From Sporohalobacter salinus (GTDB lineage Bacteria > Bacillota > Halanaerobiia > Halobacteroidales > Acetohalobiaceae), in contig NZ_JAFBEG010000003.1 of assembly GCF_016908635.1 (NCBI RefSeq), positions 123,196-187,195 of the forward strand: a stretch of 64,000 nt of DNA. The letters run 5' to 3'. Under the pieces are notes generated by a model, which saw only the letters and a list, made by a program, of their open reading frames with translations, was not told where the DNA came from and ran no database searches. Shown one piece after another: positions 18,482 to 28,036 of the stretch. The stretch's first letter is position 1, and the number at the start of each line of letters is the position of its first letter. The translations under genes were made by a program, and so were the position numbers.

Positions 18482-18502
18482 TAGATTTAATTTTGGATTT
18501 AT

Positions 18503-18534
18503 AAGGGATAAGGTTTAAACCTTATCCCTTTTTT
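18503..18534 (+). terminator. terminator of the ccpN-ppdK unit
   Basis: A perfect 28-base palindrome (18503-18530) followed by a T-run. A textbook intrinsic terminator. Confidence 0.9.
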
Positions 18535-18562
18535 ATACTTTTTCTTTTTGTTAAAGGAATTA

Positions 18563-18591
18563 TTGGCATTATCGTGTAATAATAATATAAC
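18563..18591 (+). promoter_or_regulatory. promoter of the flavoprotein-dgt unit
   Basis: TTGGCA at 18563-18568 and TATAAC at 18586-18591, spacer 17 bases, shortly before the ribosome site of the flavoprotein gene. Confidence 0.6.
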
Positions 18592-18613
18592 AGTTGAAAG
18601 GGGTGGTCAATTA

Positions 18614-19207
18614 ATGTTAATAGTTGGCCTGAATGGTAGTCCTAATGATGCTGGAAATACTGAATTTTTATTAGATAAAGCTCTAAATGCTGCTGAACAA
18701 TTAGGAGCTGAAATAGAATCAATTCAAGTTTCATCTGGTTTAAAAGAAATTGCAGAGCCTTACTGTACTGTTTGTTCTCAGCCTTGTACTAGAGTTTGTT
18801 ATGAAGGAACTGAGCTGGAAAAACAGTATGAATTGTTGATTGAAGCTGATGGATTGATTATTGGTAGTCCGGTTTATTTTGGGACTATTAGTGCTCAACT
18901 AAAAGCTTTTTGGGATATGACCCGTGATTTACGAAGCCAAAATAGTTTATTAAATACTGTGGGAGGAGCAATAACAGTTGGGGCAGCCAGATATGGAGGA
19001 CAAGAAACTACTTTAAAAGCTATACATGATTTAATGTTAGTTCAGGGTATGATAGTTATAGGTGATGGTGATAGTGAAAGCGATGCTGGACATCAAGGAG
19101 CAGCTGGACAGCGAAAGTCAGTCGAAGATAAAAATGCTCATAAAAGAGCTAAAATTATAGGAAGAAGAGTAGTGAAGGTTTCAGAAGCAACAGCGAACCT
19201 ACGTTAA
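18614..19207 (+). CDS. flavodoxin-fold NAD(P)H-dependent FMN oxidoreductase
   Basis: A 197-residue protein with the FMN phosphate-binding loop GLNGSPNDAGNTEFLL at the start and the second flavin motif IIGSPVYFGTISAQLKAFWD near 95. Between them is a cysteine group, CTVCSQPCTRVC, which could hold a metal or cluster as in iron-sulfur flavoproteins, though the spacing differs from classical Isf. I start at ATG 18614 behind AGGGGTGG; the frame extends upstream but overlaps the promoter. It probably reduces small molecules or metals; the substrate is unknown. dgt follows 21 bases later. Confidence 0.8.
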   Translation: MLIVGLNGSPNDAGNTEFLLDKALNAAEQLGAEIESIQVSSGLKEIAEPYCTVCSQPCTRVCYEGTELEKQYELLIEADGLIIGSPVYFGTISAQLKAFWDMTRDLRSQNSLLNTVGGAITVGAARYGGQETTLKAIHDLMLVQGMIVIGDGDSESDAGHQGAAGQRKSVEDKNAHKRAKIIGRRVVKVSEATANLR

Positions 19208-19228
19208 ATAAGTGAGGTAGAATTAATA

Positions 19229-20242
19229 ATGGATTCTCATCGTAAAAGATTAGAAGAGTTAGAGTGTAAGAATTTAGTCCAATATGCTACTTTAAGTAAA
19301 GAGACTGAAGGGAGAAATTATCCGGATACTAAGTGTGAAATAAGAACTGAGTTTCAAAGAGACCGTGACCGTATTATTCATTCTAAAGCTTTTAGGCGTC
19401 TTAAACATAAGACGCAAGTATTTATTGCTCCAGAAGGAGATCATTATCGAACGCGGTTAACCCACACTTTAGAGGTTGCTCAAATCGCTCACACTATAGC
19501 TAAAGCTCTGCATTTAAATGCAGATTTAACCGAAGCTATTTCTTTAGGTCATGATCTTGGTCATACTCCTTTTGGTCATAGTGGCGAAGAAGCTTTAGCA
19601 GAAATGTATTCTGAAGGTTTTAAACATAATCAGCAGAGTCTTAGAGTTGTAGAATTATTGGAGGATAAATCAGATGATTATCCCGGTCTTAACTTAACTT
19701 TTGAAGTTAGAGATGGAATTTTGACTCATACTGATGATCAAAAACCTAAAACTTTAGAAGGAGAAATTGTAAGAATTGCTGATCGAATTGCTTATATTAA
19801 TCATGATATAGATGATGCACTTCGGGCTCAAATAATTGCTCCCTCTGATTTACCAGAAACAGCATTAAAAGTTTTAGGTTGTACTAGTTCTGAGCGAATT
19901 GATAGAATGGTAAAAGATATCATTAAACATAGCTGGCAGCAGGCAGAGATTAATCGGAGTCAACAGGTTAAAGAAGCTACTGATGAACTAAGAGAGTTTC
20001 TTTATAATACAGTCTATGTTGGTTCAAAGGCAAAAAAGGAAGAAGATAAAGCTAAAAAATTATTGCAGCAACTATATAATTACTATAATAATAATCCTGA
20101 AAAATTACCGCAAGAATTTAAGAATAGATTTGAGATGTATTCACTACCAAGAATAGTAGTAGATTATATAGCCGGAATGAGTGATAGATATGCTCTCAAG
20201 CGCGGGGGAGAGATATTTCTACCTCGTCCTTGGCTGGGCTAA
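19229..20242 (+). CDS. dgt: dNTP triphosphohydrolase (dGTPase-like)
   Basis: HD-superfamily enzyme that splits a dNTP to the nucleoside and triphosphate, helping balance DNA precursors. The 337-residue protein has the family segment RDRIIHSKAFRRLKHKTQVF, the HD ligands in THTLEVAQIA and the core motif GHDLGHTPFGHSGE near 110. It belongs to the shorter deoxyguanosinetriphosphatase-like group common in Firmicutes. It precedes the yqxD-dnaG-rpoD genes, a common arrangement in Clostridia. Confidence 0.93.
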   Translation: MDSHRKRLEELECKNLVQYATLSKETEGRNYPDTKCEIRTEFQRDRDRIIHSKAFRRLKHKTQVFIAPEGDHYRTRLTHTLEVAQIAHTIAKALHLNADLTEAISLGHDLGHTPFGHSGEEALAEMYSEGFKHNQQSLRVVELLEDKSDDYPGLNLTFEVRDGILTHTDDQKPKTLEGEIVRIADRIAYINHDIDDALRAQIIAPSDLPETALKVLGCTSSERIDRMVKDIIKHSWQQAEINRSQQVKEATDELREFLYNTVYVGSKAKKEEDKAKKLLQQLYNYYNNNPEKLPQEFKNRFEMYSLPRIVVDYIAGMSDRYALKRGGEIFLPRPWLG

Positions 20243-20453
20243 TGTATAAATTTATAAAAACTGGAAAGGATATTTCTAGACTTAATTTTAAAGTTAGGTA
20301 ACTTTATTTTATTAATAGATGATTTTTTGTAGGGAAACTGAAAATTCATAAGCAGGAATTTGCTGATTTTTATCGAATTATTTTTACTGCTGTCCATTTT
20401 ATATTTATGCTAACTTTATTATAAAATGGTAAATAAAAAGAGAGGAAGCAATA

Positions 20454-20894
20454 ATGCAGATTTTAGTTGATGGTGATGCCTGTCCGATCAAAGAGCTTAT
20501 TGTTGATTTAGCAGTTAAGTATAGCTGTGAGGTTATAATTATTAGCAGTATAGCTCATTGGAGTAATAGATTGAATAATAAATTAGTTAAAGAGGTAACT
20601 GTAGACAGTGATCCTGAAGCGGTAGACATGAAGATAGTAAATCTTGCTAGCAGTGGTGATTTAGTTATAACTCAGGATTACGGATTAGCTGCTTTACTGC
20701 TAGAACAGGAAATTAAAGTTTTATCACCGCGTGGGAAAGTATTTACTAGACAGAATATTGATTACTTGTTAGCTAAAAGACATCAGGCTTCTAAATTACG
20801 TCGAAGTGGACGTAAAACTAAAGGGCCTAGTGAATATTCAAAGAAGGATCAAAGGAGGTTTAAAACAGCCTTTATAAAATTAGTTAATTCATGA
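20454..20894 (+). CDS. yqxD: YaiI/YqxD family (DUF188) protein
   Basis: A 146-residue protein beginning MQILVDGDACPIKELIVDLA, with VITQDYGLAALLL and a C-terminal RRSGRKTKGPSEYSKKDQRR segment, all diagnostic of the YqxD/YaiI family. The fold is PIN-like, so nuclease activity has been suggested, but the role is not established. It lies 12 bases before dnaG, the same position as yqxD in Bacillus. The ATG follows AGAGAGGAAG. A 10-bp inverted repeat (20394-20403 with 20420-20429) lies upstream. Confidence 0.92.
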   Translation: MQILVDGDACPIKELIVDLAVKYSCEVIIISSIAHWSNRLNNKLVKEVTVDSDPEAVDMKIVNLASSGDLVITQDYGLAALLLEQEIKVLSPRGKVFTRQNIDYLLAKRHQASKLRRSGRKTKGPSEYSKKDQRRFKTAFIKLVNS

Positions 20895-20906
20895 GGGTGA
20901 ATTTTA

Positions 20907-22751
20907 GTGTCATATTTAAAGGATGAATTTATTGATAAAGTTAGAGATAGTAATGATATTATAGATGTTATTTCTGAGTATACTAAATTGGAAAAAGCAG
21001 GAAAGAATTATAAAGCATTATGTCCTTTTCATGATGAGAAGACTCCATCATTTATGGTTAACTCTCAAAAACAATTATATCATTGTTTTGGATGTGGTGT
21101 AGGTGGTAATGTTTTTAATTTTATAATGGAAATTGAAAATGTAGAGTTTATAGAAGCAGTTGAAATTTTAGCTCAAAGAATAGGTCTTTCAATGCCCAAA
21201 AATAAAGAGTCAACTAACAGACAGTCAACAACTAAGAGTGAAATTTATGAAATTCATAATTGGGCAGTTAAGTTTTTTAATTATTTATTAACTGAAACTA
21301 AACAAGGTAGTAAAGCTTATGAATATCTTCGTCAGAGAGGATTTAAAGATGAGATTATTGATAAATTTCAATTAGGTTATGCTCCTGATGGTTGGCGGGC
21401 TTTATTTGATTTTTTACGTAAAAAGGGTTATTCTGCTAAGAGAATTCAGCAGTCAGGATTAATAATTCCTCAAAAGAAAGGTAAAGGTTATTATGATAGA
21501 TTTCGGAATCGGGTAATTTTTACTATTAATAATTTGCGAGGTCAAACTATTGGTTTTGGAGGTCGGGTGTTGGATGGTTCTCATCCTAAATACCTTAATT
21601 CTCCCCAAACGCCTGTTTTTAATAAGAAGAACATTCTTTATGGTTTAGATCAAGCTAAAAGAGAAATTAGACGATCTGAGAGTGCAGTTATTGTTGAGGG
21701 ATATACTGATGTTATTACAGGGTATCAATTTGGCGTTAAAAATATAGTAGCTTCTTTAGGAACTTCTTTGACTGAGAATCAAGCTAGATTACTACGCCGA
21801 TATGCTGATCGAATTTATATTGCTTACGATGGAGATGCTGCCGGAGAGAGTGCCACTTTGCGGGGACTAGATATTTTAAGCAATGCTGGGTTAGAGGTTT
21901 ATGTTGTTGATCTACCGGCTGATCAAGATCCTGATGAGGTAATCCGTAATCAGGGTAAAAATAAATTTGATTTATTGCTTGATGATGCAATTCCATTAAT
22001 TGAATTTAAGTTGGAATCATTATTGACTGATAGGGATTTAGCTAGAATTGAGGAAAAAGTAGAAGCGGCTGATGAAGTAATGTCAGTTTTAGCTGGGATT
22101 GAAAATGAGATTAAACAGGCTGAGTATATTAAGAAAACAGCTAGTAAATTAGAAATTGATACTGGAGTTATTAAGTCTAGGTTAAAGAAATTTCAACAGG
22201 ATACTACTAAACAGGATAGAAATTATGGAGACAGGAATAATAAGCCTAAGTCCAAATTAAATAGTGATACTGAATCTGATACTCATTTTAAATTTGAAAA
22301 GAAGCTTTTAAGATTAATGTTAAAAGATACTCAAATTTTAAATTTGGTTAAGACTGAATTAAATGCCGATGATTTTATTACAGATGAATATCAATCAGTA
22401 GTAGAACTAATTTTTGATATAGATAATCTTGCTTGTGAAGAATTGATTAATAAGGTAGAGGATTCTGAAATCAGACAGATGATTACTGAGGTTTCTCTTG
22501 CTGAAAAAGAAGAGGAAGAAGCATTTGAATATCAGTTAGAAGAAGTAGAGGGCTATATAAAAAAAATAAAGGAGTATCAACTGAATATGAAGAAAGAAAA
22601 ATTAGATGCTGAGATTGAAAAGCATGAAGCAAATCAAGATTTTTCTAAAGTAAGTCAGCTTCTACGTAAACGGCAGGAAGTAGTTCAACTTCTGCAAAAT
22701 CCAGAAGATTTAGTTGGTAATAATTCCGGCACTAGAAAGGAGGGATATTAA
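20907..22751 (+). CDS. dnaG: DNA primase
   Basis: Makes RNA primers for replication together with the DnaB helicase. The 614-residue protein has the N-terminal CHC2 zinc finger (Cys39, His42, Cys60, Cys63 in [11 protein letters not shown] and [10 protein letters not shown]), the Toprim core with [13 protein letters not shown] and DGDAAG, and a C-terminal helicase-interaction part. Start is GTG 20907, seven bases after GAGGGTG. Its last base overlaps the rpoD start, as expected for the macromolecular synthesis operon. Confidence 0.97.
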   Translation: MSYLKDEFIDKVRDSNDIIDVISEYTKLEKAGKNYKALCPFHDEKTPSFMVNSQKQLYHCFGCGVGGNVFNFIMEIENVEFIEAVEILAQRIGLSMPKNKESTNRQSTTKSEIYEIHNWAVKFFNYLLTETKQGSKAYEYLRQRGFKDEIIDKFQLGYAPDGWRALFDFLRKKGYSAKRIQQSGLIIPQKKGKGYYDRFRNRVIFTINNLRGQTIGFGGRVLDGSHPKYLNSPQTPVFNKKNILYGLDQAKREIRRSESAVIVEGYTDVITGYQFGVKNIVASLGTSLTENQARLLRRYADRIYIAYDGDAAGESATLRGLDILSNAGLEVYVVDLPADQDPDEVIRNQGKNKFDLLLDDAIPLIEFKLESLLTDRDLARIEEKVEAADEVMSVLAGIENEIKQAEYIKKTASKLEIDTGVIKSRLKKFQQDTTKQDRNYGDRNNKPKSKLNSDTESDTHFKFEKKLLRLMLKDTQILNLVKTELNADDFITDEYQSVVELIFDIDNLACEELINKVEDSEIRQMITEVSLAEKEEEEAFEYQLEEVEGYIKKIKEYQLNMKKEKLDAEIEKHEANQDFSKVSQLLRKRQEVVQLLQNPEDLVGNNSGTRKEGY

Positions 22752-23827
22752 TGACAGATAAAGATACAGTAGAAGAAATAATTGAAGAATTGATTAAGAA
22801 GGGAAAAAAAGAAGGACAATTAACTTACAAAGAAGTAATGGATTTTCTTGCTGAAATTGAATTAACTCCTGATCAGATTGATGATATATATGAGAAATTT
22901 GCTGAACTTGATATTGATATAGTTGATAAGGATGAGGATGAAGAATCAGATGATGATGATGATGAGGAGGATTTGGATCTTAGTGTTCCTGATGGAGTAG
23001 GGCTTGATGATCCAGTTCGCATGTATTTAAAAGAAATTGGTAAGGTAGATTTATTGACAGCAGAAGAAGAGGTAAAGTTAGCTAAAAGAATGGAAGAAGG
23101 CGATATGGAAGCTAAGCAGATGCTAGTGGAAGCTAATCTGCGATTAGTAGTTAGTATTGCTAAAAAATATGTAGGGCGCGGAATGTCATTTCTGGATTTA
23201 ATTCAAGAAGGTAATTTAGGTTTAATTAGGGCTGTAGAGAAGTTTGATTATACAAAGGGATATAAGTTCAGCACCTATGCAACGTGGTGGATTAGACAAG
23301 CAATTACTCGTGCAATAGCTGACCAGTCACGTACAATTCGGATCCCTGTGCATATGGTAGAGACAATTAATAAGGTGATTAGGGTTTCTAGACATCTTCT
23401 GCAAGATTTAGGTAGAGATCCGACTCCAGAAGAAATTGCAGAAGAAATGGATTTAAGTGAAGAAAAAGTAAGAGAGGTACTAAAAATTTCTCAGGAACCT
23501 GTTTCTTTAGAAACTCCAATTGGAGAAGAAGAAGATAGTCATCTTGGCGATTTTATTGAAGATGAAGATGCTCCATCTCCATCTGTAGCTGCTTCACATA
23601 TGTTATTACAAGAACAGTTAGATGAAGTTTTAGATACTTTAGATGATCGTGAAAAGAGAGTGTTAGAGCTTAGATTTGGAGTGGAAGATGGACGTTCTCG
23701 TACTTTAGAAGAAGTAGGAAAAGAATTTGGTGTTACTCGAGAGAGAATTAGACAGATTGAAGCTAAAGCTTTGCGTAAATTGCGACATCCGAGCCGAAGC
23801 AAGAAATTAAAAGACTATCTTGATTAA
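22751..23827 (+). CDS. rpoD: primary sigma factor RpoD/SigA
   Basis: Housekeeping sigma factor of RNA polymerase. The 358-residue protein has region 1.2 ([18 protein letters not shown]), region 2 with [19 protein letters not shown], region 3, and region 4 with [21 protein letters not shown] very acidic run ([18 protein letters not shown]) precedes region 1.2, as in other primary sigmas. The ATG overlaps the dnaG stop and follows AAAGGAGGG. The many TTGACA/TATAAT promoters in the window are those this factor should use. Confidence 0.97.
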   Translation: MTDKDTVEEIIEELIKKGKKEGQLTYKEVMDFLAEIELTPDQIDDIYEKFAELDIDIVDKDEDEESDDDDDEEDLDLSVPDGVGLDDPVRMYLKEIGKVDLLTAEEEVKLAKRMEEGDMEAKQMLVEANLRLVVSIAKKYVGRGMSFLDLIQEGNLGLIRAVEKFDYTKGYKFSTYATWWIRQAITRAIADQSRTIRIPVHMVETINKVIRVSRHLLQDLGRDPTPEEIAEEMDLSEEKVREVLKISQEPVSLETPIGEEEDSHLGDFIEDEDAPSPSVAASHMLLQEQLDEVLDTLDDREKRVLELRFGVEDGRSRTLEEVGKEFGVTRERIRQIEAKALRKLRHPSRSKKLKDYLD

Positions 23828-23930
23828 TTGATTTTGGTTGAAATTAATAGAATTCATGAATATAGGGTAATTAAATTAAGATAATACGGGATAACATGTG
23901 ATAATTTTTGTTAATCACTAATAATATCAG

Positions 23931-23959
23931 TTGACTTTTTGCTGATTTTATCATATAAT
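23931..23959 (+). promoter_or_regulatory. tRNA promoter
   Basis: TTGACT at 23931-23936 and perfect TATAAT at 23954-23959, spacer 17 bases, ending 25 bases before the tRNA-Asn gene. Confidence 0.85.
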
Positions 23960-23984
23960 TGTTCTTGCTGCTTGAAAGTGGCGT

Positions 23985-24060
23985 TCCCCGATAGCTCAGT
24001 TGGTAGAGCGAGTGGCTGTTAACCACTTTGCCGCAGGTTCAAGTCCTGCTCGGGGAGCCA
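23985..24060 (+). tRNA. tRNA-Asn (anticodon GTT)
   Basis: A 76-base cloverleaf with encoded CCA. Acceptor TCCCCGA pairs with TCGGGGA, discriminator G; the anticodon arm GTGGCTGTTAACCAC presents GTT; the T arm has GGTTCAAGTCC. It lies 12 bases before a second tRNA gene. Confidence 0.95.
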
Positions 24061-24072
24061 TTTTAATTTTGC

Positions 24073-24149
24073 GGGCCCATAGCTCAGTTGGTCAGAGCCA
24101 TCGGCTCATAACCGATTAGTCGTAGGTTCGAATCCTACTGGGCCCACCA
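24073..24149 (+). tRNA. tRNA with CAT anticodon (elongator Met, or lysidine-type Ile2)
   Basis: A 77-base cloverleaf with encoded CCA and discriminator A; acceptor GGGCCCA pairs with TGGGCCC. The anticodon arm ATCGGCTCATAACCGAT carries CAT. It lacks the GGG/CCC anticodon stem and unpaired first base of initiator tRNA, so it is not tRNA-fMet. Its GGCTCATAACCG and GTCGTAGGTTCGA segments would also suit an Ile2 tRNA whose C34 becomes lysidine; I cannot separate the two by eye. Confidence 0.9.
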
Positions 24150-24172
24150 TTTAAAATTTAATTAAGAAGATT

Positions 24173-24203
24173 AACTCCATCTAAAGGAAGATGGAGTTTT
24201 TTT
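24173..24203 (+). terminator. terminator after the tRNA pair
   Basis: AACTCCATCT (24173-24182) pairs with AGATGGAGTT (24189-24198) over a 6-base loop, followed by a T-run. Confidence 0.9.
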
Positions 24204-24238
24204 ATATCTTATATTTGCAGGAACTTTTCGTTAATAAC

Positions 24239-24267
24239 TTGAATTAATCACGTAAGAGAAATATAAT
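24239..24267 (+). promoter_or_regulatory. promoter of trmK and the Nif3-family gene
   Basis: TTGAAT at 24239-24244 and perfect TATAAT at 24262-24267 with a 17-base spacer. The start codon is 22 bases beyond the -10 box, so the leader is very short. Confidence 0.75.
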
Positions 24268-24288
24268 TAATTTATATGGAGAATAATT

Positions 24289-24978
24289 ATGAAATTATCA
24301 ATTAGATTAAAAGAAATTATTGATCTTATATCGGAACCTTATAGCATAGCTGACATCGGAACAGATCATGCTTATTTACCTATATATTTAGCAGAAAATT
24401 TTCATTGTGAAAAATTAATTGCTAGTGATGTAAAGGTAGAACCGTATCAGATAGCTGAAAAAAATGTACAGGAAGCTGGAGTAGATGAGGTAATTGATGT
24501 TAGATTGGGATGTGGTTTGAGTGTTTTAGAACCTAATGAAGTAAGGACAGCTGTAATAGCAGGAGTAGGAGCTAATACTATAATTGAAATTATGGCTGCT
24601 AATAAGAAAATAACTGATTCAATAACAGAATTTATTCTTCAACCGATGAACTATACAGCTAAGCTTCGACAGTGGTTAATTAATAATAACTTTCAAATAA
24701 TTGATGAAGGATTAGCAAAAGAAAGAGATAGATTTTATGAAATTATTCTTGCCCAATCAGGCTCAGAAGAAGTAAAGGATCCATTTTTATTGGAAATAGG
24801 TCCTAAGTTGTTAGAAAAGAAACCGCGATATTATCAGGAATTTTTGGCAGCTAAACAAGAGCAGTGGCAAAAGATTTTTAATCATCTATCTAATAGCTCT
24901 AGTTCTCGTTTGATTGCTAAAAAGAAAGAATTAAAATGTAGACTAGAGAAAATTCAGGAGGTAATGGAATGTCTTTAA
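24289..24978 (+). CDS. trmK: tRNA (adenine22-N1)-methyltransferase TrmK
   Basis: TrmK methylates N1 of A22 in the D-loop of tRNAs using S-adenosylmethionine. The 229-residue protein opens with LSIRLKEIIDLI and has the SAM-binding ADIGTDHAYLPIYLA near 22 and the family motif FILQPMNYTAKLRQWL near 115. It overlaps the next gene by 10 bases. The same pair (yqfN-yqfO) follows sigA in Bacillus. Length is typical. Confidence 0.93.
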   Translation: MKLSIRLKEIIDLISEPYSIADIGTDHAYLPIYLAENFHCEKLIASDVKVEPYQIAEKNVQEAGVDEVIDVRLGCGLSVLEPNEVRTAVIAGVGANTIIEIMAANKKITDSITEFILQPMNYTAKLRQWLINNNFQIIDEGLAKERDRFYEIILAQSGSEEVKDPFLLEIGPKLLEKKPRYYQEFLAAKQEQWQKIFNHLSNSSSSRLIAKKKELKCRLEKIQEVMECL

Positions 24979-26090
24979 GTATCCAACAGGTAATTCAGTT
25001 AATGGAAGAAATAGCTCCAAAAAAATTAGCTCAGGATTGGGATAATGTTGGGCTTCAGATTGGTTCTTATAGTCAACGTGTTAATAAAGTATTAGTAACT
25101 TTAGATGTAAATCAAAAAATAATGTCAGAAGCAGCAGAAAAAGATGTAGATCTAATAATTTCCCATCATCCTGTGATCTTTAATTCACTGTCTCAAGTTA
25201 GATTTGATACCGAAATTGGTAATTTAGTACAGACAGCGGTTGAAGAGGAAATTAGCATTTATGTGGCTCATACTAATTATGATATAGCCCAAGGTGGATT
25301 GAATGATCAACTGTCATCTAAATTAGGTTTAACTGATTTGCAGGTATTAAAAACTACTTTTGAAGATGAATTGAAGAAGTTGGTTGTTTTTCTTCCTCAG
25401 GAGAATCTAGAGGAAGTTAGAGAGGCTATTATCAAACAAGAAGTAGGTTGGATTGGCAATTATCGTGATTGTACTTTTGCTGCTGAAGGAGTCGGAACCT
25501 TCAGACCTCTGGCTGGAACTGATCCATATTGTGGACAGCAGGATCAATTAGAAAAAGCAGATGAAGTTAGACTTGAAACTATTTTACCAGAAAGTAAAGT
25601 AAGTCAGGTGCTTAATAAATTAGAATCAGTTCACCCTTACGAGGAAATTGCTTATGATCTATATTCAGTAGAGGCTACAGGAGAGCAGTTAGGATTAGGT
25701 AGGGTAGGTAACTTAAAAAGAAGTCTTGAATTTGATAAGTTTGTAACTCAAGTCAAGGAAGCTTTAGAACTTGATAGAGTGAGAACTGTAAAACCAGATA
25801 ATAGTGAAATTAAACGGATTGCTGTCTGTAGCGGTAGTGGAGCTGATTTAATTAGACCGGCAGTATTTAAAGGTGCTGATTTACTAGTTACAGGAGATAT
25901 TAAATATCATGATGCTGAATTAGCTTCTGAAATGGGATTGGGAATTATAGATGCTGGCCATTATGGAACAGAGGTTATTATGCAGGAAGGGCTTGTTGAA
26001 AGTTTAATGGCTAAAATTAAGCAAAATGGATTAGAAGAAATTGAAATTATTAGTACTAATAGAAATAAAGATTTTATAACGATAGTTTAG
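24969..26090 (+). CDS. Nif3-like dinuclear metal-centre protein (YqfO)
   Basis: A 373-residue member of the NIF3/DUF34 family. Metal-binding signatures are SHHPVIFNSL near 65, HTNYD near 104 and, near the C-terminus, GHYGTEVIMQEGL. The central segment (about 130-235) is the PII/CutA-like insert of the YqfO subgroup (RLETILPESKVSQVL, HPYEEIAYDLY). The biochemical role remains unsettled; a GTP cyclohydrolase-like or metal-handling role has been proposed. It is translationally coupled to trmK. Confidence 0.9.
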   Translation: MSLSIQQVIQLMEEIAPKKLAQDWDNVGLQIGSYSQRVNKVLVTLDVNQKIMSEAAEKDVDLIISHHPVIFNSLSQVRFDTEIGNLVQTAVEEEISIYVAHTNYDIAQGGLNDQLSSKLGLTDLQVLKTTFEDELKKLVVFLPQENLEEVREAIIKQEVGWIGNYRDCTFAAEGVGTFRPLAGTDPYCGQQDQLEKADEVRLETILPESKVSQVLNKLESVHPYEEIAYDLYSVEATGEQLGLGRVGNLKRSLEFDKFVTQVKEALELDRVRTVKPDNSEIKRIAVCSGSGADLIRPAVFKGADLLVTGDIKYHDAELASEMGLGIIDAGHYGTEVIMQEGLVESLMAKIKQNGLEEIEIISTNRNKDFITIV

Positions 26091-26129
26091 GTAGGTCAAC
26101 AGTTATTTAACTGTTAGACCTACCTTTTT
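26090..26129 (+). terminator. terminator after the Nif3-family gene
   Basis: GGTAGGTC...AACAGTT (26090-26104) pairs with AACTGT...GACCTACC (to 26124), one bulged base, then five Ts. Confidence 0.88.
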
Positions 26130-26168
26130 GTATAGTTTATTAAATTTTATTTAGAAAGGGGTAAAATA

Positions 26169-26885
26169 ATGATTAAGTTGCAGGAGTTATACAGATTACA
26201 GCAGATAGATAAAAAAATAAATAGACTTGAGGAGGAGTTAACTAGCCAGGACTTATTGGCTGAACAGAAAAAGATTGAAGGAAAAATAGATGAATTAAAA
26301 GATAAATTGGCTGCAAATAAAGAACAGGAAGATGAATTGAAAAAAAAGCTTAAGAATAAAGAATTTGATAATAATCGATTAGAAAAACAATTAACTGAAT
26401 ATCAGGAACAATTATATGACGGTGAAAGTAATGCTAAAGAGTTAGAACAACTACAGGATAAAATAAATGAAATAAAAAAGCAGCAGTCCCAATTAGAGAA
26501 TGAAATTCTTGATTTTATGATAGAATTAGAAGAAATTGAGGCTAAACAAATTGAAATAAATGAAAAAATTGAAAATTATCAATCTAAATTGGATAAGCTG
26601 CAACAGAATTATGAAGATGAACAATCAGAATTGCATATGAAGTTAGAAGGGGCTAAGAAGAATAAAAGAAAGCTTAGTGAGGTTATTGGTGATGAGTTAA
26701 TAGCCGAGTATCAAAAATTAAAAGAGAGAAAACATGGTTTAGCTGTGGTTGAATTAGAAGATGGCTATTGTATGGGATGTAGAGTTAGCCTTCCTGCTAA
26801 ATTAATTGAAAATGTTCGTAGTGGTAACGAAGTATTTAAGTGTGAACGTTGTGGAAGAATTCTTTATTGGAATGATGATGAATAA
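26169..26885 (+). CDS. coiled-coil protein with C-terminal zinc ribbon (DUF164/CdsZ-like)
   Basis: A 238-residue protein. Residues about 5-175 are one long, highly charged coiled coil (repeated E/K/Q/L heptads); the C-terminus is a C4 zinc ribbon with CMGCRVSLP and CERCGR. This layout matches the widespread zf-RING_7/DUF164 family, for which nucleic-acid or c-di-GMP-linked roles have been suggested in different lineages. Here it sits directly before an RNase H gene (6-17 base gap depending on start), as in many Firmicutes and Actinobacteria, hinting at a nucleic-acid-related role. Confidence 0.85.
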   Translation: MIKLQELYRLQQIDKKINRLEEELTSQDLLAEQKKIEGKIDELKDKLAANKEQEDELKKKLKNKEFDNNRLEKQLTEYQEQLYDGESNAKELEQLQDKINEIKKQQSQLENEILDFMIELEEIEAKQIEINEKIENYQSKLDKLQQNYEDEQSELHMKLEGAKKNKRKLSEVIGDELIAEYQKLKERKHGLAVVELEDGYCMGCRVSLPAKLIENVRSGNEVFKCERCGRILYWNDDE

Positions 26886-26902
26886 GAAAGGTGGTTTTAA
26901 GA

Positions 26903-27505
26903 ATGAAATTGAAAATATATACAGATGGGGCTTCACGCGGCAATCCTGGTCCAGCGGGGATTGGAGTATTAATTAAAGATGGATTAGATAATATTAAAGA
27001 AGAAATAGCAGATTATATTGGTGAAGCTACTAATAATGAAGCAGAGTATCAGGCTATTATTGCCGGCCTAAAGAAGGCAAGGGACTTTAATGCAGAAAGT
27101 ATTAATCTGTTTAGTGATAGTCAATTAGTGGTTAAACAGATAAGTGGAGAATATCGCGTACGTAGTGAAAAATTAAGACCTTACTATTTAGAAATTAAAG
27201 AACTAATTAAGGAATTACCGGATTGTAGTTTTCAACATATTTCTAGAGATAATAATCAGAAGGCAGATGAGTTGGCTAATTTAGGAATTGATCAATTTCA
27301 GCAAAAGAAAGTAGATTCTATTGAAGATGTTGAACGGTTAATTACTGAATTAGATGAAGAAGTTGAAAATTTTGAAGAATCTGCAGATATAGAATCAATA
27401 ATCAATCATATTTGCAATAAATTAAAAGAAGATGAAAATAATTCAAATGACCGCTTGAGGTCAGGTATAATCTATGGTTTATTACTAGCTGATAGAATAA
27501 ATTAA
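26903..27505 (+). CDS. RNase HI-family protein with C-terminal extension
   Basis: Degrades RNA in RNA-DNA hybrids. In the 200-residue protein the active-site acids are visible: Asp8 (YTDGASRGNPGPAG), Glu46 (TNNEAEY), Asp72 (FSDSQLV) and Asp122 (NQKADELAN). The basic handle of E. coli RNase HI is absent, typical of the shorter RnhA-like group. The last 65 residues form an acidic helical tail of unknown role. ATG 26903 has AAAGGTGG eight bases upstream; a GTG at 26891 lies inside that site. Confidence 0.9.
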   Translation: MKLKIYTDGASRGNPGPAGIGVLIKDGLDNIKEEIADYIGEATNNEAEYQAIIAGLKKARDFNAESINLFSDSQLVVKQISGEYRVRSEKLRPYYLEIKELIKELPDCSFQHISRDNNQKADELANLGIDQFQQKKVDSIEDVERLITELDEEVENFEESADIESIINHICNKLKEDENNSNDRLRSGIIYGLLLADRIN

Positions 27506-27513
27506 AATATTTC

Positions 27514-27542
27514 TTGACAATTATAATTTGAAGTGCTATCAT
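27514..27542 (+). promoter_or_regulatory. promoter of rnpB
   Basis: TTGACA at 27514-27519 and TATCAT at 27537-27542, spacer 17 bases. The start would be near 27549, about 25 bases before mature RNase P RNA. Confidence 0.8.
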
Positions 27543-27574
27543 TATTACCGTTGTTAAAAAATAATTTAATATCC

Positions 27575-27926
<352 letters not shown>

Positions 27927-27939
27927 TAATTTATTATTG

Positions 27940-27966
27940 AGCTTATCCTTCGAGGATAAGCTTTAT
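27940..27966 (+). terminator. rnpB terminator
   Basis: AGCTTATCC (27940-27948) pairs with GGATAAGCT (27954-27962) over a 5-base loop, then TT-rich sequence. Confidence 0.8.
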
Positions 27967-28036
27967 TATTTTACATTTAAAAAAATATATAATATAATAA
28001 TATACTAGAAATAAGATTATATAAAGGTGGCATATC

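Noticed and set aside
24073..24149. Initiator tRNA-fMet
   Set aside because: The acceptor has a normal first pair and the anticodon stem lacks the three G-C pairs of initiators.
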